Assembly: GCA_016182425.1 (NCBI GenBank) | Contig: JACPGP010000024.1 | Span: 1-38,822, forward strand | Reading direction: 5' to 3' | DNA: 38,822 bases | Source: Candidatus Levyibacteriota bacterium | GTDB taxonomy: Bacteria; Patescibacteria; Microgenomatia; Levybacterales; UBA12049 | Part shown: positions 21,466-29,146 of the stretch, piece by piece | Position numbering within the stretch: the first letter of the stretch is position 1 | Layout: every line of letters starts with the position of its first letter | Notes under the pieces: model-generated | Databases searched by the model: none | Told to the model about the DNA's origin: nothing | Seen by the model: only the letters and a program-made list of their open reading frames with translations | Program-made: the position numbers and the translations under genes

Positions 21466-21494
21466 TTGACAAATGTGTATCTGCGGTGTATAAA
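21466..21494 (+). promoter_or_regulatory. promoter of the surface-operon leader
   Basis: TTGACA (21466-21471), exact 17-bp spacer, TATAAA (21489-21494), 5 nt before an ATG (21500). It starts a leader of about 370 nt before the first SD-led gene. Confidence 0.7.
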
Positions 21495-21499
21495 AGCTC

Positions 21500-21565
21500 A
21501 TGTTGCAAAATGTGGCAAAGCGCTACAAAGTAGTACATCACAGAGTCCTAAAATTTATCCTATAA
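21500..21565 (+). CDS. possible 21-aa basic leader peptide
   Basis: ATG at 21500, stop TAA 21563-21565. The peptide MLQNVAKRYKVVHHRVLKFI plus one Leu is basic and amphipathic. Its ATG sits exactly where leaderless genes of this window start relative to the -10 box (5-nt gap), next to a full consensus promoter. It is followed by a structured leader and a terminator-like hairpin before the operon. It could be a regulatory leader peptide or a small toxin; it could also be chance. Confidence 0.35.
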   Translation: MLQNVAKRYKVVHHRVLKFIL

Positions 21566-21812
21566 TGGGAAAATTTTGAGGACTTTTTTGGTTTTTGAGG
21601 TTGGCGTATACCTTGAACATTGCGTTTGAGGAAAAAGCTTGCCGAGAAAGCACGTTAACAATCTGAATACGAAAATAAGGGCTTCTAAAATAATGGTTTG
21701 AAAAGAGTTATTTTTGAGGGGCCGAAAGATATCTACCACTGTTTTTTGGTGATAAGTATCGACGGTTTCCCTCAAGAAAATACTAGTTTGGGAAATCGAC
21801 TGGCTGCATAGT
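21561..21812 (+). promoter_or_regulatory. structured leader of the surface operon
   Basis: No ORF. A second TATAAT (21561-21566) is followed by AAAATTTTGAGGA, a 13-mer that recurs in the leader of the membrane protein gene at 30677-30689. Pairings seen include TCTAAAATAA with TTATTTTTGA (about 21675-21720, one mismatch) and GGTTTCCC with GGGAAATC (about 21764-21797). I do not recognise a known riboswitch class. Confidence 0.35.
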
Positions 21813-21833
21813 CGGGTAACATACCCGTTTTTT
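21813..21833 (+). terminator. terminator/attenuator in front of the surface operon
   Basis: CGGGT (21813-21817) and ACCCG (21823-21827) with a 5-nt loop, directly followed by TTTTTT. It lies 41 bases before the first ATG and downstream of the leader promoter, so it is placed to act as an attenuator, or to end a small RNA of about 330 nt. The stem is short. Confidence 0.5.
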
Positions 21834-21873
21834 ACTTTTTCTGTCGTGCCGAATCAGATCAAATGGAGGTCCT

Positions 21874-22758
21874 ATGAGTAGGCGAATGTTGTGGTTGAAA
21901 GCGTTAGGGGTCCTTTACCTCCTAATGTCTGTGTTTGGCAGTGTATTTCCAGTAAAGGCGCAAGGCGAAGGGTTTTTGTGGCCGTATGTTGGGGTGTCTG
22001 GCAGGGATTGGTATCCGACCCAAGGTTGCCATAGTGATGGCTGGGGAGGTGCTGTTGGTGGCATTCCAAGTACCTGCGCAGTCGATTTTACTCGCTACTC
22101 AGGTGGTGAGAAAGTCAATTGTGGTGAACCAGCCATGGCTCCAGTTTCAGGAGACTTTACGAATTTTGGAGCTGACGCTGGAGGAAGTACTACGGCGGTG
22201 ATTAAAGGCCAAGCCTATTGGGTGTTTTTTGTGCACGGAGATTTTGTCCCTAGCGGATATTTGAAGCAGGGCGATATTTTCGGCTATGAAAATACTCATG
22301 GTAACAGCTCTGCTTGTCACTGGCACATGTCTGTGTTTGATGTAAATCAGAGTAGCTGGGTAAATCCAAATACTTTGCAGACAGTTGGCGTGCCAGCGGG
22401 GGCAGGACAAGTTGTCAACCTCGATGTTGCCAAAGTCCAGTTCCAGATGCAAACATGGACAGTGGTTGGCCCGGATTACCTGGATGGACTTATTCCGCCC
22501 ACGGTGACGTCCGTAACGGCTCCTGATCCAAATAAGGTCCAGATTGATGTCGAAAATCCAATTGATGGCTCTGAGTCGTCTTGGACATTTGACCAGTCTA
22601 AACTTCCCTATCAAGTTGATACGGGTAAAGTTGAACAATTAGTTGAGGAGAAGAAAGACAATTTCCTCACCTGGATTGTGGTCGCTATTGTTGCGTATAT
22701 GTTGTTCAAAAAAAGTCCGAGTCGTCACCGTGAAGATGATGATGAAGAAGAGGAGTAA
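21874..22758 (+). CDS. exported membrane-anchored protein with degenerate M23 peptidase-like domain
   Basis: A 294-aa protein, first in the operon (SD GGAGG, 4 nt spacer). Signal peptide 1-29 (cut after VKA), extracellular domain, one C-terminal membrane helix (about 264-278) and an acidic cytoplasmic tail (REDDDEEEE). Residues 50-156 resemble LytM/M23 metallopeptidases: D71 in STCAVDF, H121 in VHGDF, and the HxH pair H149/H151 in CHWHMSVFD. However, the His expected four residues before the Asp is missing (H53 is the nearest), so activity is doubtful. Four Cys (C52, C68, C83, C148) suggest two disulfides. It may bind or cut peptidoglycan. It ends 5 bases before the next gene. Confidence 0.7.
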   Translation: MSRRMLWLKALGVLYLLMSVFGSVFPVKAQGEGFLWPYVGVSGRDWYPTQGCHSDGWGGAVGGIPSTCAVDFTRYSGGEKVNCGEPAMAPVSGDFTNFGADAGGSTTAVIKGQAYWVFFVHGDFVPSGYLKQGDIFGYENTHGNSSACHWHMSVFDVNQSSWVNPNTLQTVGVPAGAGQVVNLDVAKVQFQMQTWTVVGPDYLDGLIPPTVTSVTAPDPNKVQIDVENPIDGSESSWTFDQSKLPYQVDTGKVEQLVEEKKDNFLTWIVVAIVAYMLFKKSPSRHREDDDEEEE

Positions 22759-22763
22759 AAAAA

Positions 22764-24362
22764 ATGAACGCGTATTTTGATAATGTGTCAAAGTATTTCC
22801 TTCCTAAGGTCGTTAGCTCTTTCCCTGTCGGATGGGAAGACTGGATGGAAAATAATCCCCAAAGTGAACTGGCGATTGAGGTGATGTACCTTGGTGCAGC
22901 CCTGAGTCCAAGTGACCAACACAGATTTGAACGCGAGTTGAAAATGGCTATGGGTGGCAAAGCACAAGCTGTGCCTCCGCCCCCGCCTCAACAAGCACAA
23001 GCTGCACCCGCACAAGCTGTGCCTCCGCCCCCGCCTCAACAAGCACAAGCTGCACCCGCACAAGCTGTGCCTCCGCCCCCGCCTCAACAGGTAAAACCGG
23101 CGGAAGCTGAAAAAGGTCCTGGGTTCATGGCGGCAGTTCGAGAAAAGGCTGGGAACGCTTTGGGTGGTGTGAAAGATTTCGCGTCTCGCCCTATTTTTGG
23201 TGGGATCCCGTTGTGGATCGTCGTCGTTGGCGCTTTGCTGCTCTTTAACTCGGGAATCCTGAATGGGCTTGGTGATTTGCTTCCCAAAGGATCGAGTGGC
23301 GGTACTTCAACTGGTTTGACTGGCAGTCCGAGCGTGTGGATTAAGACGGCGGCTGGAGTGACGGTTCCGATCAATAAGATGCCATTTCCCAAGATTCCGT
23401 TTGCCGATATGGAAATGCGCAAGCTGATTGCGGCTCTATTGCTGTTGGTCAACCCGATTTTGGTTGCTTTCGACAATGCCGCAGCACGCCCAAACCAGGA
23501 ACCAAATCACAAAAGCAACATTGGTTTCGTGCTGTACTTTGTCGCAGCGATGTTGTGGGGTTATTGGGCGGTGATCATTGCTGGTTTTTCCTTGTTTTTG
23601 ACCTTAAGGAGTCGGGAGGGCAATACATCTTCGATTGGAAACCAGTTTTTCCTGCTGATTTTAGGTTTGTGGATTTGGTTCTCCAAGTTAGCCCCGATTG
23701 TAAATGGCTACCTGGACGGACTGCACAACCCGATGATTAGCTGGCTGCCCACATTGCTGCGCTACTTGTTTAATGGCGAGAACCTCAGACCTCTGGCGGC
23801 GATTGCCTTGGTTGGTTTCCTCATCTATTCAGTGCTGAGCGATATGTATGACAGCTCGACACTGATTACTTTGATGGGCTTCCAGCTGGCATGGTTCCTT
23901 GGAACTGGCGTGTTTCTCTTCTGGGAAAAAATGCCAATGCTTTACCAGATGCCGTTCTTCTATTTCCAGTTTGCGCTGGTAGTGATTGCGATTTTTATCG
24001 AACAGAAACAGGTTGGTTTGTTGAACTTGCCGAAGGGTATCCTGATTTTGTTTGGGGTGATGTACTTTGTCTCCCTTGGAATCCGCGATTATTTTGACAT
24101 TGATCCAAACGGGACTACTGTCTGGCGCTACATGACTCAGCCGGTTATCTTCCTGTACATGATCGTCCTCTGGCTGTCCTATGCCTTTGGCAAAGCTGTC
24201 TCAGGAGGGTCGAAAGTGTTCGCTGGGTTGTACCAGACGCTGGGAAGCTGGTTTGGTCAGTTGGTGCCGATTGCTGGACTTCAAGTACCGTCAGACGGAT
24301 TGATTACCCTCAACCTGGTTTTGGCTGGCGTACTGGTGTTTACTCAAGTTATTTTATATTGA
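22764..24362 (+). CDS. polytopic membrane protein with Pro/Gln-rich repeat linker
   Basis: A 532-aa protein with SD (AGAGGAG) upstream. Residues 1-70 form a small soluble domain (YFLPKVVSSFPVGWEDWMEN). Residues about 67-111 are a low-complexity linker built from 16-residue repeats (AQAVPPPPPQQAQAAP). The rest has about 10 hydrophobic segments (for example IPLWIVVVGALLLF and LIAALLLLVNPILVAF), the first at about 149. The N-terminal part is predicted to be cytoplasmic. Size and topology recall VirB6/TrbL-type channel components, but no sequence motif proves it. Codon use is G+C-rich compared with resident genes. Probably the membrane core of the apparatus encoded by this operon. Confidence 0.6.
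   Translation: MNAYFDNVSKYFLPKVVSSFPVGWEDWMENNPQSELAIEVMYLGAALSPSDQHRFERELKMAMGGKAQAVPPPPPQQAQAAPAQAVPPPPPQQAQAAPAQAVPPPPPQQVKPAEAEKGPGFMAAVREKAGNALGGVKDFASRPIFGGIPLWIVVVGALLLFNSGILNGLGDLLPKGSSGGTSTGLTGSPSVWIKTAAGVTVPINKMPFPKIPFADMEMRKLIAALLLLVNPILVAFDNAAARPNQEPNHKSNIGFVLYFVAAMLWGYWAVIIAGFSLFLTLRSREGNTSSIGNQFFLLILGLWIWFSKLAPIVNGYLDGLHNPMISWLPTLLRYLFNGENLRPLAAIALVGFLIYSVLSDMYDSSTLITLMGFQLAWFLGTGVFLFWEKMPMLYQMPFFYFQFALVVIAIFIEQKQVGLLNLPKGILILFGVMYFVSLGIRDYFDIDPNGTTVWRYMTQPVIFLYMIVLWLSYAFGKAVSGGSKVFAGLYQTLGSWFGQLVPIAGLQVPSDGLITLNLVLAGVLVFTQVILY
22962..23091 (+). repeat. 48-bp tandem repeat (2.7 copies) encoding a Pro/Gln linker
   Basis: Exact copies start at 22962, 23010 and 23058, the last truncated. 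Each encodes AQAVPPPPPQQAQAAP. The copies are identical at DNA level, so the array is young and probably variable in length. Confidence 0.9.
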
Positions 24363-24379
24363 CCTAAAGGAGGGTCGGT

Positions 24380-25063
24380 ATGTCGAAGAAAAAGTCTACC
24401 GACCCTACGGTTGGTATCGGAACGATTGCACTGGTGGTGATTGTGCTGGGTCTGTACTCGGGAAATCTGAAAGTTTCCGTGCCGCAGGCTTCTACTCAAT
24501 TGCCACCAACAAACTCCGTAGCCACAAGCAGTGTTCTTGAGGCTGCCAACGGAGCTGACGTCCCCAACCCACTTTCTGAACGGGTTGACGCAAAACAACT
24601 ACCCCCTTCACATCAAGGTGGTGAAGTTATATACAATGGCGGTGTACTTAGGGGTTTCCCTGACGCTGGTGTTGAAACTTCAGTAATTCCTGAAAGCGCC
24701 AAGAAAGTATCAGCAATTTTTAGCTGGTACTGGCCAAATCTGGGAGGAACAAACTGCAGTAGTTTCCGCAGTGATCTTCCTGATCGGGCCTTTAGTTTTC
24801 CTGATGCCGACCACTCAAGTGGTTGGTGTTGGTCGAGAATGAGCTCTGGGGAGAATTGGGAATACTACGTTGGTAGAGCAGTCGCTTGCCCCCAAGAATG
24901 GCCGTTTGGAACAAAGGTGTATGCCTTTGGACGTGAATGGCTGTGCTTGGATCATGGCGGAGCGATTGTGACTGAAAATGGTGAGTCTTGGATAGATTTT
25001 TTGACCCCAAGTCCACCGATGAGCTATCGAACCCATTTTGATGTTTGGGTGCTTTACCCTTAG
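24380..25063 (+). CDS. membrane-anchored 3D-domain (double-psi barrel) wall protein
   Basis: A 227-aa protein with SD AAAGGAGGG. One N-terminal membrane helix (about 11-27), a Ser/Thr/Pro-rich stalk, and a C-terminal domain (about 165-227) reading ACPQEWPFGTKVYAFGREWL, LDHGGAI, WIDFLTP, FDVWVLY. This matches the 3D/RlpA/MltA-type double-psi beta barrel, with Asp191 and Asp206 as expected catalytic acids (the family's usual R in D-R-G-G is H). Four Cys probably form disulfides. Likely a lytic transglycosylase or glycan-binding protein that opens the wall locally. Third gene of the operon. Confidence 0.7.
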   Translation: MSKKKSTDPTVGIGTIALVVIVLGLYSGNLKVSVPQASTQLPPTNSVATSSVLEAANGADVPNPLSERVDAKQLPPSHQGGEVIYNGGVLRGFPDAGVETSVIPESAKKVSAIFSWYWPNLGGTNCSSFRSDLPDRAFSFPDADHSSGWCWSRMSSGENWEYYVGRAVACPQEWPFGTKVYAFGREWLCLDHGGAIVTENGESWIDFLTPSPPMSYRTHFDVWVLYP

Positions 25064-25076
25064 AAAGAGGATTACC

Positions 25077-27266
25077 ATGGCTACAATTCCATATCGAGAA
25101 ACAATAATTGAATATTTCAACAAGTTGAACGTGTCGTATCAAATTTCGTCAACGGCGAAGGTTGATGTCGATTTTCCAGCTGCGTTCGTGGGGGCAATAA
25201 TTGCGCAGAAGGGAACCGTGATCTGGTTGGAAAATGAACATGCTTGGGCGGTGCAATTTGGCAGTGAACCTGCGAAGTTGTTAACTCAGCCCAAAGCACA
25301 ATCGGCGCCGGTGCCTGCAAAAGCAAAAGCAGTTGCCGCGGCTGTCGTGAAACCAGTTCGAAAGGTTTCGAAAAAGTCGTCTTTTGGAATTCCCCAGTTT
25401 GGATTGTTGGCGGCGGTGCTGTTTTTTGCCCTCTCTGGCGGAAAGCTGAACCTTCCTGGAGCATCAACACCTGACGATCCTAATGCTTACCAATCCATGG
25501 CTACAGCCAGTGCCACCCCGGAACTCGTGGGTGATCCTGATGCATTTTGCAGTCAGGAACTGGGCAAGACCGTAACTGGTGTGAAGGTTTTTGAAGTTAC
25601 TGAGAGCGGTTTGACTGGCACAACGAAGGATTTATACCCTCAGGCTGAGATGGCGACATATTTTTATGCCAAAGAAGTTGAGCGAGGGATGCCATTTCTG
25701 ACCGTAAGTTGGTTGTTTCAGAGCGCCGATGCGAACGCAGAATTTGAAAAAGCGATTGCTCTGGATACTGCCAAGATGGACCCCAACGTTGACTGCGTAG
25801 ATCAGAGTTGCAGTAAGTTGTGGACGTCCTCGATTAACCTCGCCAATGATTACAGAATTGAGACGTTTTATAACGAGAACCGTGATCTGACTGACCCGCT
25901 CTATTACAAAAACGTTCCCGCGGAAATGTTTACTGCTTTCCGCGAATGGATCGTAGAAGTGGTCGCGGCCGGAAAGAATGGTACATCGTATCCTCGGTGT
26001 ATTGAAATTCCGGCGGTTAAGGATATGGCTGAGGTTTCCAAAGAAGCAAAAGACTGGCTATTAAACAATCAGCCTCAGCGCGGGAACGCACAACTGCCCT
26101 CATCAGGATCAAAAGGTCCTCGACCGACCGATCAGCCGCTGATCATTACCGCAACCCCGACCTTGGGGTATGTTGGGTCAAATGCTCCGGCATTTGATAA
26201 GTACGCGGCGGTAGTTGGTGCAACAGATGCCCAAACGGCATTTACAGCCGATCCTGACCAGCAGTGCTATGTCAACCTGACTGTGAACTGGCCCGACTTT
26301 ACCATGACCTCAAGTTTGAATGAGGTGATTCGCATTTTGGGCCCGAGCTCGTGGACTTTTCGTTCCATAGGGGACGGGACATTTCAGGCTCGGAGTTATG
26401 AGACTGATGCGAACGGCTATGCCGCTTGTGCCAAGGTGTTGAACCTTGAGACGGAATACTCGGCAGGCACATGGAGGATTGGCAACACTGGAGTGGTGGC
26501 GACTTTGCATTGGGAGAACTACGGTCTGCCCGACGAAATAAAAGTAGGTAGTGCGTTTATTTTCCCAGTCTACTCGGACCAAGTTGTCGCCGAGAGCGAG
26601 AGTTACGACATCATCCCGACAAGTACTCCGTCGGTCAGTTCAGCTTCGATCTACGATCTGTATGATGTTATGATCAGCAAAGGCTGGACAGAACTGGTAT
26701 CAACGGGATGCCCATTCGAACCTATCAATGGGTCGGTGACTACAAGCAGTGCGTTTACCGTTGATTTCGGTTACAACGATGTCCTCGCCGGGCAAAAGTA
26801 CTCGAAGGATGGGTGTGACCTTTTTGGGGGGTTGCATTTTACGACTTACGACCCGGGGCAAGGGGATTCGCAAGTATTATATGGCGGTAAGTTATATGTC
26901 TACCCTTATACCAAAGTCCAGTACCAACCCTCTCCCACTCCTGGTGGACCAACCTATCCACCGGACGGATCGCAGATTAGTCTCGCAGATCTATTAAAAT
27001 ACGAGACTGGGTATGGTGAAAAGGCAAACTCTGTGGGTTGTAAGAATGGGTCGATCCCTGGTTGGCCGAATCATGTTCCTGTCAAGACCAATGTTTATAA
27101 CTATTTGGTGGATTTCAGCGCAATTGCAGGACAAACCAATGGGTTGTGTGTTTATGACCCCGTAAAGATGACTACTTCCTCAGTCCTGTACTGGAGCATT
27201 TACGAGTACCAGGGTTACGGAAGTATAATCCAGTATGGTGGGTATTGGTTTGCTCCATTCAAATAA
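25077..27266 (+). CDS. large single-pass surface protein of unknown function
   Basis: A 729-aa protein. The frame opens at 25038, but SD AGAGG stands 6 nt before ATG 25077. Residues 1-66 form a small cytoplasmic domain (YRETIIEYFNKLNVSYQISS). Then follow an Ala/Lys/Pro linker (72-100) and a membrane helix (about 103-120), the same domain-linker-helix design as the polytopic protein of this operon. The long extracellular part has spaced Cys pairs and several beta-rich modules; the last two (starting near IYDLYDVMISKGWTELVSTG and SLADLLKYETGYGEKANSVG) look alike and both end in YGGKLYVYPY / YGGYWFAPFK. No known family recognised. Confidence 0.65.
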   Translation: MATIPYRETIIEYFNKLNVSYQISSTAKVDVDFPAAFVGAIIAQKGTVIWLENEHAWAVQFGSEPAKLLTQPKAQSAPVPAKAKAVAAAVVKPVRKVSKKSSFGIPQFGLLAAVLFFALSGGKLNLPGASTPDDPNAYQSMATASATPELVGDPDAFCSQELGKTVTGVKVFEVTESGLTGTTKDLYPQAEMATYFYAKEVERGMPFLTVSWLFQSADANAEFEKAIALDTAKMDPNVDCVDQSCSKLWTSSINLANDYRIETFYNENRDLTDPLYYKNVPAEMFTAFREWIVEVVAAGKNGTSYPRCIEIPAVKDMAEVSKEAKDWLLNNQPQRGNAQLPSSGSKGPRPTDQPLIITATPTLGYVGSNAPAFDKYAAVVGATDAQTAFTADPDQQCYVNLTVNWPDFTMTSSLNEVIRILGPSSWTFRSIGDGTFQARSYETDANGYAACAKVLNLETEYSAGTWRIGNTGVVATLHWENYGLPDEIKVGSAFIFPVYSDQVVAESESYDIIPTSTPSVSSASIYDLYDVMISKGWTELVSTGCPFEPINGSVTTSSAFTVDFGYNDVLAGQKYSKDGCDLFGGLHFTTYDPGQGDSQVLYGGKLYVYPYTKVQYQPSPTPGGPTYPPDGSQISLADLLKYETGYGEKANSVGCKNGSIPGWPNHVPVKTNVYNYLVDFSAIAGQTNGLCVYDPVKMTTSSVLYWSIYEYQGYGSIIQYGGYWFAPFK

Positions 27267-27337
27267 ATTTTAGGTTGGTCGCAGGGCTCATAGCTTCATC
27301 GTAGCCACCCTGCTACCAACAAGGAAGGAAGTAAGGC

Positions 27338-28618
27338 ATGAAAAGTTCAACTTTGAAAATGATCATGGTGTTAATCGTCGGTTGGTATTTAGTGACCAAT
27401 GGAGTAATTTCAAAAAACGATAACGCGATCGATCCAACTTCTACCCCAGCCGAGGCTGGTTCAAATGCGGCGGCGGTCCAAACTGCTGTTGAAAATGTGG
27501 CACAAATGACGCCTACCCCAGGATCTGCTGGTGCAGGCCAGATGGAAACAGCCGTCCCGACCCAAACCATCATCGTCGACCTTGGTGATGCCAATAAGAT
27601 GATAGAACTTATGCAAGGGAAAATGACCCGAGAAATGGTCAACTGGCTAATAACGGCACGATTGTCTACGGGTGGTGGAGCTCATGCTTGCTTCGTCGCT
27701 TGGTATGATGAGCCGTTTGATGATATCACTGTACCTGCTGGTCACCCTGGTATTCCTATGTGGCAGGTCATTGATGGTGGAAACGTCATCACAGCCGAAA
27801 AAATGGGTCTTGGCGGATGCAAGACGACGATAAAACTGGGCGACTTGCTTTCTGGTATCCCGCCGAGTTTTTTGCAAGACCCCGCCAACTATCAATTAAA
27901 CGAGGTTCCTTATACCTGGACAACTGGTACAACCACCATTACCGAAAGTCGGGTGGAAGTCACCGTGACAGTGCCCTATGCTTTTGGTGGACTGGTAGTT
28001 CAGCCTGGTAACGAGGTAACTCTCCAGACAGTATTGCCAAACGAAGCGGCTGCCTCAGTTCAGGACTTCTGGAAATATGTACTATCCCTTGGGGGAGATG
28101 TTTCCAAGGTCTGGGTTAAGTACGGGGCACTCGACAATTCCGCTGACAATCTGGCAATATTGGATGTCATTGCTCCGATTACGGACTGGCGCACAGGGGC
28201 TCGTTCGACCGATCACCTTGACGCACTGCGCGAACTGACCATGCAATCGGTATTGCCAGGGAGTCCTGCTTATGAAACAATCCGCAAGATCGTTTGCGAA
28301 AGTGCGGACGAGGCAGGGTTCAAAGATATTAGTGGTTTTGATCAAAGCGGCGCCCCAGTTACACTGGATAAGTGCACCGTTAAGGTGAACTTAGTTCCGA
28401 TCAACCCGAATGAACCCAATACCTGGTACCAACTGGATTCGTTGCCTCAGACCTGGTCCACGACTCCTGAGCAAATTGCCCAGCTCCGACCCGTAATTAT
28501 TCCGGCAGATTTTGAAGCTTATAACTTCGACAATGCGTACGTTTTATATGCGCCGGAAATAAACCAATCTAACTGGTGGAGTCAAGTACCTGAAGCTTTG
28601 CGTCAGTACGCTCCGTAA
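27338..28618 (+). CDS. membrane-anchored extracellular protein of unknown function
   Basis: A 426-aa protein with SD AAGGAAGG before ATG. N-terminal anchor helix (about 7-24, MVLIVGWYLVTNGVI), a Thr/Pro/Ala stalk, a possible helical stretch (ANKMIELMQGKMTREMVNWL), and a mixed extracellular domain with few Cys. It is the last gene of the operon, 71 bases after the preceding stop; this gap has CAGGGTGGCTACG-type pairing but no terminator. It is followed by a composite hairpin at 28701. Function unknown; by context part of an envelope complex. Confidence 0.6.
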   Translation: MKSSTLKMIMVLIVGWYLVTNGVISKNDNAIDPTSTPAEAGSNAAAVQTAVENVAQMTPTPGSAGAGQMETAVPTQTIIVDLGDANKMIELMQGKMTREMVNWLITARLSTGGGAHACFVAWYDEPFDDITVPAGHPGIPMWQVIDGGNVITAEKMGLGGCKTTIKLGDLLSGIPPSFLQDPANYQLNEVPYTWTTGTTTITESRVEVTVTVPYAFGGLVVQPGNEVTLQTVLPNEAAASVQDFWKYVLSLGGDVSKVWVKYGALDNSADNLAILDVIAPITDWRTGARSTDHLDALRELTMQSVLPGSPAYETIRKIVCESADEAGFKDISGFDQSGAPVTLDKCTVKVNLVPINPNEPNTWYQLDSLPQTWSTTPEQIAQLRPVIIPADFEAYNFDNAYVLYAPEINQSNWWSQVPEALRQYAP

Positions 28619-28700
28619 AAAATTTCGTATTCAGATACACTCTCGCTGTATTCAGTCAACAATTTTTGTTTTGCTGGGTACAGCTTGGGGGCAATTCTTG

Positions 28701-28759
28701 CCTGTTGTGGTTCGTGTCTGGCTTCCCCTTTGGGAAGCCAGGCAAACGAACGCAACAGG
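28701..28759 (+). ncRNA. composite hairpin downstream of the surface operon
   Basis: Three nested perfect stems: CCTGTTG/CAACAGG, GTTCGT/ACGAAC and CTGGCTTCCC/GGGAAGCCAG around a CTTT loop. There is no T run after it. It lies 82 bases after the last stop of the operon and is a very stable potential RNA end. Confidence 0.65.
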
Positions 28760-29146
28760 TGAGAAATAAAAAATTTATTGATCAAATATATTTTAATAAT
28801 GTTTTTGATGAGTAAATTCTGAAGATGAAGTAAGGTGGAATGTGGTATGCACAACACTTATCTTAGGATTGTAAATTTATTGATGGTGGTCTGAAGAATT
28901 GAAAGCTAATAGTAAACCAGTATTGTATGCAACTGATCTTGATGCAGTAAGGAGTATTGAGGTGGCACCGTTGGTGCCTAGAGTGGTAGGAAGAGTTGGA
29001 ATGCAGATAGGAGTAAAATGTCAGGACAAGCTGTGAGGGAATTTGGAGAAGTGAGAAATCCTTCGACCCACCAGGGTAGACAGGCAAGCTCAGGACGAGT
29101 GAGGCCGATGCCTAAGATTCGGGGGTTGATTGGGGAGTAGGAAAGG
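28760..29146 (+). other. intergenic stretch with degenerate repeat
   Basis: Between the composite hairpin and the second ATPase gene no gene can be supported. A 45-codon frame with TTG start (28899-29036, MKANSKPVLYATDLDAVRSI if initiated) looks protein-like but has no promoter or SD. At 29057-29103 ATCCTTCGAC and GCAAGCTCAGGACGAGTGAG resemble a split copy of the widespread repeat built on 'TTCGACAAGCTCAGGA'. Confidence 0.35.

Noticed and set aside
22788..23087. Minus-strand ORF of 99 codons rich in Arg/Gly/Cys repeats
   Set aside because: It is the antisense of the 48-bp repeats in the polytopic membrane protein gene; repeats with a high-GC period of three open all frames. No promoter or SD.
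22962..23091. Possible CRISPR array (regular identical repeats)
   Set aside because: The repeats are contiguous without spacers and keep a reading frame.
18674..28759. Composite hairpins as integron attC sites
   Set aside because: Size fits, but the conserved RYYYAAC/GTTRRRY core sites are not present in complete form and no integron integrase is seen.
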